Assembly (NCBI GenBank): GCA_029945985.1 | Contig: JAQSDP010000148.1 | Location: forward strand, 1 to 5,715 | Direction: 5' to 3' | DNA length: 5,715 nt | Source: a bacterium | Lineage (GTDB): Bacteria > Acidobacteriota > Blastocatellia > Pyrinomonadales > Pyrinomonadaceae | Part shown: positions 1-5,103 of the stretch, piece after piece | Numbering within the stretch: the first letter of the stretch is position 1 | How the letters are laid out: every line of letters starts with the position of its first letter | Notes under the pieces: generated by a model | The model's input: the letters and a program-made list of their open reading frames with translations, nothing else | The model's database searches: none | Told to the model about the DNA's origin: nothing | Position numbers and translations under genes: made by a program

Positions 1-2
1 AC

Positions 3-14
3 TGGCTTCAGCCA
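3..14 (-). repeat. Degenerate REP-like hairpin, inverted relative to the others
   Basis: TGGC (3-6), loop TTCA (7-10), GCCA (11-14). The loop TTCA is the complement of the TGAA loop in the hairpins at 59-78 and 632-651. The surrounding bases resemble the reverse complement of that hairpin with two stem changes. I read it as a decayed copy in opposite orientation, which would make the left cluster a BIME-like head-to-tail mixture. The stem is only four base pairs, so chance cannot be excluded. Confidence 0.4.
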
Positions 15-22
15 AAGGGTCC

Positions 23-85
23 TTTTGGGCTAAAGCCCGTGGATGTTCTTAGATTCAACCACTAGCTGAAGCTAGTGGCAATTTA
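23..85 (+). repeat. Left composite REP/BIME-like repeat
   Basis: It begins with TTTT, then hairpin 1, GGGC (27-30) TAAA GCCC (35-38). A spacer of 20 bases follows, then hairpin 2, CCACTAGC (59-66) TGAA GCTAGTGG (71-78), and the tail CAATTTA (79-85). The first 16 and last 27 bases are identical to the right copy at 595-658, while the spacer differs. Conserved hairpins with an unconserved spacer suggest that the hairpins themselves are under selection or are what is copied. It ends 34 bases before the transposase start. Confidence 0.85.
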
Positions 86-119
86 AAGAGCCTTTAGGAA
101 ACTGGATAGAGAACCATCT

Positions 120-560
120 ATGCCATTCGTTAAAGTCTGGTTGCACTTCGTCTGGTCAACGAAAGGCCGACATCCATACTTAAGCGATGAGATTAGGACA
201 AAAGTCTTCGAACACATTCGAGAAAATGCGAAGCAAAAGGGGATTTATATCGATTTTATCAATGGCTATCTCGATCATGTTCATTGCCTGATCTCGCTCG
301 CCACGGATCAGACCCTAAAAGAGATCATGCAATTGATAAAGGGAGAATCGTCGTTCTGGATCAATAAGAACAATCTGACGAAAACTAAATTCGCGTGGCA
401 GGATGAGTACTTTGTCGTATCAGTTAGTGAGGACACCCTGCCGAGTGTGCGGCGGTATATTGCAAACCAAGAAGAGCATCATAAGACGGTATCGTTCGAT
501 GATGAATTTGAGGGTTTCTTGAAAACAGCGGGATTTCAGAAGTTCAGAGATTCTGATTAA
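120..560 (+). CDS. REP-associated tyrosine transposase (IS200-like, Y1_Tnp family)
   Basis: A 146-residue protein of the IS200/IS605 TnpA type, single-strand DNA nucleases that cut at hairpin-adjacent sites through a covalent 5'-phosphotyrosine. What is visible: the N-terminal strand VKVWLHFVWSTKGR (4-17), the metal-binding HUH motif as H53-V54-H55 within GYLDHVHCLISL, and a C-terminal helix with YIANQ, in which Y113 is the likely catalytic tyrosine and Q117 the likely third metal ligand. The following EEHH and F..E residues are typical of this group. Length is normal for a compact single-domain enzyme, with no stop or frameshift, so it looks intact. No tnpB lies nearby. The ATG at 120 is preceded by a purine-rich GGATAGAGAA, at best a weak ribosome site. 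Codons are more AT-rich than in pntB or gcvT, consistent with acquired DNA. Family assignment is firm; present activity is unknown. Confidence 0.9.
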   Translation: MPFVKVWLHFVWSTKGRHPYLSDEIRTKVFEHIRENAKQKGIYIDFINGYLDHVHCLISLATDQTLKEIMQLIKGESSFWINKNNLTKTKFAWQDEYFVVSVSEDTLPSVRRYIANQEEHHKTVSFDDEFEGFLKTAGFQKFRDSD

Positions 561-594
561 TGCCCGACCGTAAGGAAAATGTTCATCGGTTTGA

Positions 595-658
595 TTTTGG
601 GCTAAAGCCCCGACCTCTTTCTTTGACTGTTCCACTAGCTGAAGCTAGTGGCAATTTA
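595..658 (+). repeat. Right composite REP/BIME-like repeat
   Basis: Second copy of the composite unit: TTTT plus GGGC-TAAA-GCCC (599-610), a 21-base spacer unrelated to the left one, then CCACTAGC (632-639) TGAA GCTAGTGG (644-651) with tail CAATTTA. It starts 34 bases after the transposase stop and ends 19 bases before pntB, so the second hairpin lies in the pntB leader. It could stall transcription or stabilise an mRNA end, but there is no T-run after either hairpin, so it is not a standard intrinsic terminator. Confidence 0.85.
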
Positions 659-677
659 GAAAATCTAGCTTAGCTGA

Positions 678-2075
678 ATGAAAACCAGCCTTATCACCAT
701 TGCTTACATCGCCGCGAGTGCGTTGTTTATCTTGAGCCTCGGCGGTTTGTCGCGGCAGGAGACCGCTCGGCGGGGGAACTGGTACGGCATCATTGGGATG
801 CTGATCGCGTTGGCGGCGACGGCGGCGGCGATGGACCCGAGCGGCTGGCCGATCCTGGGCGGCGTGCTGATCATCGGAGCGGTGATCGGGGCGACTCTCG
901 CGTCACGCGTCCAGATGACCTCGATGCCTGAGCTTGTCGCGATCCTGCACAGCTTCGTCGGTTTAGCGGCGGTTCTCGTAGGCTTCGGCACGTATCTCGG
1001 GCCATCCAACATTCCGCAGAACGAATTACTCGTCCACAACATCGAGATCTTTATCGGCGTCTGCATCGGTTCGATCACGTTCACGGGCTCGGTCATTGCG
1101 TTTCTCAAACTCAGGGGCTCGATCGGCGGCAAGCCGTTCATGCTGCCGGGAAGGCATTTTCTAAACCTTGCGATGCTTATCGGCACGATCGTGCTCGGCG
1201 TGTTGTTCGCGATGGCACCGGGCGTCAGCGGAAACCAGTATCTGATGGGAGCAGCGGTCCTGACCGGCGTACTCGGCGTCCACTTCATCATGGCGATCGG
1301 CGGAGCGGATATGCCGGTCGTCGTCTCGATGCTCAACAGCTATTCCGGATGGGCGGCGGCTGCGGCGGGCTTTATGCTGTCGAACGATCTGCTTATCATC
1401 ACCGGAGCCCTCGTCGGATCATCCGGAGCGATCCTCAGCTACATAATGTGCAAGGGCATGAACCGCTCGTTCGTCAGTGTGATGCTTGGCGGATTCGGTA
1501 CTGAAAGCGGCACAGTTGCATCAACAGCTAGCGGCGAGCCGGCCGGAGAAGTGCGTCAGGTTGACGCTTCGACGACAGCAGATATGCTTCGCCAGGCAAA
1601 GAAGGTGATCATCGTCCCCGGCTACGGACTCGCCGTCGCACAGGCCCAACACTCCCTCGCCGAGGTCGTCAAGATCCTTAAAGAAGGCGGCACCGAGGTT
1701 AAGTTCGCTATCCACCCGGTCGCCGGACGCCTGCCCGGTCATATGAACGTCCTCCTAGCCGAGGCGAACATACCTTACGACGTCGTCTTCGAGATGGACG
1801 AGATCAATCACGAATTCCCTGGCACAGACGTCTCGTGGGTGATCGGTGCCAATGACATCGTCAACCCCTCGGCCCTCGACGATCCGACGTCGCCAATCGC
1901 CGGCATGCCCGTCCTCCACGTCTGGGAAGCCCGCGACACCATCGTCATGAAACGCGGCATGGCAAGCGGCTACGCTGGCGTCGACAACCCCCTCTTCTAC
2001 AAAGAAAACACCCTCATGCTCTTCGGCGACGCCAAGAAGGTCGTGGATGAGATATTAACAGCGATGCGCAGTTAA
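678..2075 (+). CDS. pntB: NAD(P) transhydrogenase beta subunit PntB
   Basis: An inner-membrane subunit that couples proton entry to hydride transfer from NADH to NADP+, supplying NADPH. Length 465 residues, about that of E. coli PntB (462). Residues 1 to about 265 are a run of hydrophobic helices (domain II) holding the family signature ELVAILHSFVGLAAVLVG (85-102). H91 corresponds to the known proton-path histidine, and GGADMPVVVSMLNSYSGW (208-225) supplies D211 and N220. A hinge of about residues 275-305 leads to domain III, which binds NADP(H): PGYGLAVAQAQ (314-324), HPVAGRLPGHMNVLLAEA (346-363), GANDIVNP (390-397) and KRGMASGYAGVDNPLF (425-440). All key segments are present, so it is probably functional. 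The ATG at 678 fits the family N-terminus but has no Shine-Dalgarno sequence. The alpha subunit gene, usually immediately upstream, is absent, and a RAYT unit occupies that place. Third-position bases shift from G-rich to C-rich along the gene. Confidence 0.97.
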   Translation: MKTSLITIAYIAASALFILSLGGLSRQETARRGNWYGIIGMLIALAATAAAMDPSGWPILGGVLIIGAVIGATLASRVQMTSMPELVAILHSFVGLAAVLVGFGTYLGPSNIPQNELLVHNIEIFIGVCIGSITFTGSVIAFLKLRGSIGGKPFMLPGRHFLNLAMLIGTIVLGVLFAMAPGVSGNQYLMGAAVLTGVLGVHFIMAIGGADMPVVVSMLNSYSGWAAAAAGFMLSNDLLIITGALVGSSGAILSYIMCKGMNRSFVSVMLGGFGTESGTVASTASGEPAGEVRQVDASTTADMLRQAKKVIIVPGYGLAVAQAQHSLAEVVKILKEGGTEVKFAIHPVAGRLPGHMNVLLAEANIPYDVVFEMDEINHEFPGTDVSWVIGANDIVNPSALDDPTSPIAGMPVLHVWEARDTIVMKRGMASGYAGVDNPLFYKENTLMLFGDAKKVVDEILTAMRS

Positions 2076-2087
2076 ACATGCCTCTAC

Positions 2088-2717
2088 ATGAATGCAAAAA
2101 AGAGAAAGCTTTGGCAGGAATTGGTGGATGCATGGAACACGGTCACGCCGGCCTGCCACGTATATCTTGCCCAAGAGTTTGCAACTGCATACCCGAAGGA
2201 TTTTTTTGGATGGATAGCGCTTGCCGACGGGTTAATGAACATTTCGGCATTTGAAAGTGCTTCTAAGGCACTGATCAGGGCACGACGTTTAGCGCCCAAA
2301 GAACATCTGAGTTGGTGCTATTTAAAATCTGGGAAGCTTTATCGTGAAAAGGGCGACCATCGGCGAGCGGAGCGCTGGTATCGAAAAGCAGTTAGTTCCT
2401 CGGAGTCGCAAGAAAGCTCGGTTTTTTTGGGAGCTTGTCTCGCCAAACAGGGGCGATTTTCAGAGGCACTACTTATTCATGGCAAAGCAGCTAGCTTTGA
2501 TCCGGAGAAAGCTGATGAAGCTCTGTTCAATCTAGGACTGATTCATCGGGCAGAGGCAAATTTCGTTGTGGCATTGAGCTATTTTGAACAGGCGATCGCT
2601 ATAGACCCCGAGTATGCCGACGCAAAAACCGCCCGAGATGATATCCATAAGTTGCTCAAAATCAGATCATCTGTTGTTCGCAACAAACGTCCAAGTCGAG
2701 GCGTTCGTCGCGCATAG
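2088..2717 (+). CDS. TPR-repeat protein of unknown function
   Basis: A 209-residue protein with four consecutive tetratricopeptide repeats at about residues 39-72, 73-106, 107-140 and 141-175, with the usual small and aromatic pattern (for example LKSGKLYREKGDHRRAERWY and ALFNLGLIHRAEANFVVALS, each closing near a P-E). TPR arrays form a helical groove for protein binding, so an adaptor role is likely, but no partner can be named. There is no signal peptide or membrane segment; residues 1-38 form a helical cap and 190-209 a basic tail (KIRSSVVRNKRPSRGVRRA). The ATG at 2088 lies 12 bases after the pntB stop, so it may be read from the pntB transcript, although no ribosome site is evident. An ATG at 2078 is in another frame. 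The gene is visibly more AT-rich than pntB, which hints at a different origin. It converges on the minus-strand gene ending at 2778. Confidence 0.85.
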   Translation: MNAKKRKLWQELVDAWNTVTPACHVYLAQEFATAYPKDFFGWIALADGLMNISAFESASKALIRARRLAPKEHLSWCYLKSGKLYREKGDHRRAERWYRKAVSSSESQESSVFLGACLAKQGRFSEALLIHGKAASFDPEKADEALFNLGLIHRAEANFVVALSYFEQAIAIDPEYADAKTARDDIHKLLKIRSSVVRNKRPSRGVRRA

Positions 2718-2777
2718 AACTTTTGTCGATCTGAGTCAGCCCGGCGATCGAATAGAAGGGTCATCGACCAAAGGGTT

Positions 2778-3209
2778 TCAAATAGCAGGCGTCTTTACGT
2801 TTTGGCGCCCTCGCGTCCAGGCTTTTCGACCGTTGATCCGGGTTGCGGTTGTTAGATTGAGGATCATCATTCCATCATCGTCCACGTGAATATCCTGAAA
2901 TGCTATGCGGTAAGGCGGTTTGATGCTGAAGGCTGTGCAGAACGGACTCGCTTCGATCCGGCCGGCCGTTCCAGAACCTCGCTCTTCCTTTTTTACGGGA
3001 AACGCATTCGCTGCCGTAGAGATAACTTTGCGGATGCCGATAATGTTTCTTGCCGAGTCGAAAAAGAAGCGAACCGTGTCAGGTAGACCGAGAATGTCCA
3101 AAGCTTTGGCGTTCAGGTAAAAGTCTTTCTTCGTTCCGAGCGTCACCCACGGACTTAGCATGCTCACCTTCATCGGAGCTCCCTTAAATTCTGTCCAATC
3201 ATTCATCAT
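2778..3209 (-). CDS. Uncharacterised small protein with its own strong promoter
   Basis: A protein of about 143 residues with no family I can name. It looks like a compact, strand-rich soluble domain: WTEF near the N-terminus (5-8), SMLSPWVTLGTKKDFYLNAK (16-35), LDILGLPDTVRFFFDSARN (37-55), IIGIRKV (56-62), then AFPVKK, a SPFCTAF block with the only cysteine (C91), and an acidic turn HVDDDG (108-113) before MMILNLTTA. The tail is basic (RINGRKAWTRGRQNVKTPAI). I recall similar W-EF...LN..A...LG.PD.V...YD.....IGIR proteins in Acidobacteriota, but that is memory only. The start is uncertain. ATG 3209 or 3206 keeps the W-EF segment and follows the promoter by about 24 bases. ATG 3173 has the best ribosome site here (AAGGGAG, 5 bases away) and would give 131 residues. 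A TTG at 3248 overlaps the -10 box and is excluded. An AbrB-like or other DNA-binding role is speculation. Confidence 0.72.
   Translation of the reverse strand: MMNDWTEFKGAPMKVSMLSPWVTLGTKKDFYLNAKALDILGLPDTVRFFFDSARNIIGIRKVISTAANAFPVKKEERGSGTAGRIEASPFCTAFSIKPPYRIAFQDIHVDDDGMMILNLTTATRINGRKAWTRGRQNVKTPAI
3179..3185 (-). promoter_or_regulatory. Strong Shine-Dalgarno inside the small-protein gene
   Basis: On the minus strand AAGGGAG lies five bases before the ATG at 3173. It is the only textbook ribosome site near a plausible start in the window. It either marks the true start (131 residues) or an internal second start that yields a shorter form of the protein starting at 3209/3206. Confidence 0.5.
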
Positions 3210-3239
3210 ATTTTTATGATCGTTCCTACATCCACAACA

Positions 3240-3268
3240 ACTGTACAATAGCTAGTACAATGTGTCAA
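3240..3268 (-). promoter_or_regulatory. Sigma70-type promoter for the minus-strand small gene
   Basis: On the minus strand the -35 box is TTGACA (3268-3263, perfect consensus), the spacer is exactly 17 bases, and the -10 box is TACAGT (3245-3240, four of six consensus bases including the key T, A and final T). Transcription would begin near 3233, leaving about 24 bases before the ATG at 3209 or 60 before the ATG at 3173. This is the best promoter match in the window. Confidence 0.75.
3242..3259. promoter_or_regulatory. Operator-like inverted repeat within the promoter
   Basis: TGTACAATAGCTAGTACA: arms TGTAC and GTACA are perfect inverted repeats around an 8-base centre, with one further symmetric pair inside. 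It covers most of the spacer and overlaps the -10 box, where a bound dimeric repressor would block RNA polymerase. Spacing suits a helix-turn-helix dimer (XRE- or LexA-type). The regulator is not encoded in the window, unless the small protein controls itself. Confidence 0.5.
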
Positions 3269-3521
3269 GGATGAATGTCACTAATCGATCGACCGCGTCG
3301 GATAATCTCTCCACCGCGGTGCAGAAATGAACTTCGTCCTCGCCAGTTCAAAAAACGCGGTGCAGCGCGTGCAAGTCTGTCAGCGACGCGGCGGAGGGCA
3401 TCGATGAAATGTGAGTTCGCGGACCGGGTGGAACTACTAGCTCCGGCGGAGCAAATGAATCGGATGGATGATTTTGGTCGGATCGGAATGGTCGGTCTGC
3501 TCGTTCTCGTCCTGATGGTTT
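3269..3521. other. Intergenic region between divergent promoters, no convincing gene
   Basis: Some 250 bases between the promoter of the minus-strand small gene and the putative gcvT promoter. Both strands carry open frames of 87-89 codons, but they have low-complexity Arg/Ser/Ile-rich content, no recognisable domain and no clear start signal. CGCGGTGCAG occurs twice (3315-3324 and 3356-3365), and TGGTCGG occurs twice at a 14-base step (3475-3481 and 3489-3495) upstream of the gcvT promoter, possibly a regulator site. I looked for a glycine riboswitch, expected before some gcv operons, and found no recognisable tandem aptamer core. Confidence 0.5.
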
Positions 3522-3550
3522 TTGACACTCCTAATCCTGCGTGATAGCTT
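3522..3550 (+). promoter_or_regulatory. Candidate promoter of the gcvT-gcvH-gcvPA operon
   Basis: TTGACA (3522-3527, perfect -35), 17-base spacer, TAGCTT (3545-3550, with the key T, A and final T). Transcription would begin near 3557, about 10 bases before the gcvT ATG at 3567, so the leader would be very short and could not hold a riboswitch or a normal ribosome site. The -10 match is only moderate. Confidence 0.5.
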
Positions 3551-3566
3551 CGCAGTTTACCGAAGT

Positions 3567-4673
3567 ATGTCCAGTGAAAACCTTAAGAAGACGCCGTTGA
3601 ATGCGGTGCATCGTGAACTCGGCGGGAAGATGGTCGATTTTGGCGGTTGGGATATGCCGGTGCAGTATCCGGCCGGCGTGATCGAAGAGCATATGGCGAC
3701 GCGTACGCGTGCCGGTCTGTTCGACGTTTCGCACATGGGCGAGATCTGGGTCGAAGGCCCGGACGCGATCCCGTTCGTCAACAGCATCACCACCAACGAC
3801 GTCACCAAGCTCGTCGACGGCCAAGCCCATTATTCGGCGTTCCCGAATGAAGAAGGCGGCGTAGTGGACGATCTGCTCGTCTATCGCTTTGCCGAGGACC
3901 GGCTGCTGCTGGTCGTTAATGCCGGCACCACCGAGAAGGATTGGGAGTGGATAACATCGCTCAAGAAAGACGAGAATGTGACGCTCCGAAACGCAAGTGC
4001 CGACTATTGCCAGATCGCCATCCAGGGCCCGAAGGCTGTCGGGATACTGCAAAAGCTGACCGAAACCGAGCTTGAACCGATCAAGTATTACCACTTCACG
4101 GAAGGCAAGGTTGACGGTGTTGAGTCGATCATTTCGCGGACAGGTTATACCGGCGAGGACGGTTTCGAGGTCTACGCCGCTGCCGATAAGGCTGAACAGC
4201 TTTGGAACAAGATGCTGGAAACCGGTGCTTCGGAAGGTATACAGCCCTGCGGTTTGGCTGCCCGCAACACGCTTCGACTAGAATCGGCGATGTCTTTGTA
4301 TGGCCACGAACTTGACGATAATATCTCCACGCTTGAAGCCAATCTCGGCTGGATAACGAAACTACAAAAGGGAGAATTTGTAGGACGCGAGCAGATCGCT
4401 GCTTTGAAAGAGAACGGTGTGAAACGTAAGTTGGTCGGCTTTGAGATGAAGGAACCGGGAATCGCCCGCGACGGATTCGATATCTACGTTGGTGATGAGA
4501 AAGTTGGCGTTGTCACATCCGGATCGCCGGCACCGTTCCTCAAGAAGAACATCGGCCTCGGATTTGTGCCGCCGGAATTGGCAAATGTCGGGCAAGAAAT
4601 TAGAATTGACGTAAGAGGTAAACGTCTTGCGGCAGAGGTTGTGCCGACTCCTTTTTATAAGCGAGAAAAATAG
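3567..4673 (+). CDS. gcvT: Glycine cleavage system T protein (aminomethyltransferase)
   Basis: Transfers the methylene group from aminomethyl-lipoyl GcvH to tetrahydrofolate, releasing ammonia and making 5,10-methylene-THF in the cytosol. Length 368 residues from ATG 3567, close to E. coli GcvT (364). Recognised segments: TPLNAVHRELGGKMVDFGGWDMPVQY (from residue 9), GLFDVSHMGEIWVEGPDA (50-67), GGVVDDLLVYR (97-107) with D101, the expected catalytic aspartate, RTGYTGEDGFEVY (191-203), CGLAARNTLRLESAMSLYGHELD (228-250), and a C-terminal barrel domain ending GFVPPEL and TPFYKREK. A longer reading from TTG 3522 is rejected because the TTG is the -35 box and the extra 15 residues are not family-like. 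Only a weak GAAG precedes the ATG. First gene of the gcv operon, 36 bases before gcvH. Confidence 0.97.
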   Translation: MSSENLKKTPLNAVHRELGGKMVDFGGWDMPVQYPAGVIEEHMATRTRAGLFDVSHMGEIWVEGPDAIPFVNSITTNDVTKLVDGQAHYSAFPNEEGGVVDDLLVYRFAEDRLLLVVNAGTTEKDWEWITSLKKDENVTLRNASADYCQIAIQGPKAVGILQKLTETELEPIKYYHFTEGKVDGVESIISRTGYTGEDGFEVYAAADKAEQLWNKMLETGASEGIQPCGLAARNTLRLESAMSLYGHELDDNISTLEANLGWITKLQKGEFVGREQIAALKENGVKRKLVGFEMKEPGIARDGFDIYVGDEKVGVVTSGSPAPFLKKNIGLGFVPPELANVGQEIRIDVRGKRLAAEVVPTPFYKREK

Positions 4674-4678
4674 CTAGA

Positions 4679-4695
4679 GCGGACAAGGTCTCCGC
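4679..4695 (+). other. Small hairpin between gcvT and gcvH
   Basis: GCGGA (4679-4683), 7-base loop, TCCGC (4691-4695), just after the gcvT stop and 14 bases before gcvH. Only a weak pyrimidine stretch follows, so it is not a convincing terminator. It may adjust the relative amount of T and H protein or be chance. Confidence 0.3.
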
Positions 4696-4709
4696 GTTCC
4701 TTTAAGAAA

Positions 4710-5099
4710 ATGTCAAATATTCCTGAGAATCTACGTTACAGCAAAGACCACGAATGGATCTCGGTCGACGGCGAACTTGCCGCGATCGGTATCACTGATT
4801 ATGCCCAGCATTCGCTTGGCGACGTCGTTTACATCGATATGCCGCGAGTCGGCGACAAATTTGGAGCCCATGAGGCCTTCGGGTCTGTTGAGTCGGTCAA
4901 AGCCGTTTCCGAGGTCTTCACGCCGATCGGCGGTGAAGTCGTCGAAGTCAATGACGGCCTTAACGACACCCCCGAGAAAGTGAACGGTGATCCGTACGGC
5001 GACGCATGGTTCATCAAGATCAAGATGGATAACCCGCTCGAAGCCGACGGCATGCTCTCAAGTGTGGAGTATGAAGAGTATTTAGAAGCATCCGCGTAA
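4710..5099 (+). CDS. gcvH: Glycine cleavage system H protein (lipoyl carrier)
   Basis: Shuttles the aminomethyl intermediate between P, T and L proteins on a lipoyl arm. It has 129 residues, the normal length. Typical N-terminus NLRYSKDHEWISVDGELAAIGIT (7-29), then LGDVVYIDMPRVGD (36-49), and the lipoylation motif GSVESVKAVSEVFTPIGGEV (58-77), with K64 as the lysine that carries lipoate, matching K64 in E. coli. The C-terminal NDGLNDTPEKVNGDPYGDAWFIKI (81-104) and EYEEYL (120-125) complete the fold. It is intact, with no obvious oddity except the lack of a clear ribosome site before ATG 4710. It follows gcvT by 36 bases and precedes gcvPA by 4, consistent with one transcript. Lipoylation would need LipA/LipB or LplA from elsewhere in the genome. 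Confidence 0.98.
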   Translation: MSNIPENLRYSKDHEWISVDGELAAIGITDYAQHSLGDVVYIDMPRVGDKFGAHEAFGSVESVKAVSEVFTPIGGEVVEVNDGLNDTPEKVNGDPYGDAWFIKIKMDNPLEADGMLSSVEYEEYLEASA

Positions 5100-5103
5100 G
5101 ACT

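Larger units (their letters stand above)
3..658 (+). mobile_element. RAYT (IS200-like transposase) unit bounded by paired palindromes
   Basis: One HUH transposase gene (120-560) sits between two composite repeats (23-85 and 595-658) that share order, orientation and spacing. A weaker hairpin of opposite orientation lies at 3-14. This layout matches RAYT loci, where a domesticated or semi-mobile IS200-like enzyme is linked to REP/BIME hairpins that it may cleave and spread as single-stranded DNA. I see no terminal inverted repeats and no target duplication, as expected for HUH single-strand transposition. The outer limits are inferred from the repeats. The true left limit may lie outside the window, and the right limit is set at the end of the conserved CAATTTA tail. 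Confidence 0.7.

Noticed and set aside
599..610. GGGC-TAAA-GCCC as a transposase terminator
   Set aside because: No T-run follows, and the same hairpin is also present upstream of the gene, so it is better explained as part of the repeat unit.
1..660. CRISPR-like array from the repeated hairpins
   Set aside because: Only two full copies flank a transposase gene; there is no regular spacer series and no cas gene.
704..1336. 210-codon open frame on the minus strand opposite pntB
   Set aside because: Pro/Ile/Thr-rich shadow of the GC-rich pntB frame; the plus strand encodes an unmistakable transhydrogenase beta subunit.
2718..2777. Bidirectional terminator between the convergent TPR and small-protein genes
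   Set aside because: Only weak short inverted pairs such as CGATC/GATCG with a long loop; no stable stem with a T-run on either strand.
2614..3120. Several plus-strand frames of 66-91 codons overlapping the TPR end and the minus-strand small gene
   Set aside because: They overlap better-supported genes, lack start signals and have no family-like sequence.
3275..3544. 89-codon plus-strand frame and the overlapping 87-codon minus-strand frame before gcvT
   Set aside because: Biased composition, no domain, no convincing ribosome site, and the minus frame ends within the neighbouring promoter. A small unknown gene cannot be fully excluded.
3522..3566. N-terminal extension of gcvT from TTG 3522
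   Set aside because: The TTG belongs to a TTGACA -35 box, the added residues do not resemble GcvT, and ATG 3567 gives the normal length.
3269..3566. Glycine riboswitch upstream of gcvT
   Set aside because: No recognisable tandem aptamer core or following expression platform by eye, and the probable promoter lies downstream of this stretch.
3531..4094. 187-codon open frame on the minus strand opposite gcvT
   Set aside because: Antisense shadow of a well-conserved gcvT with no recognisable domain or start signal.
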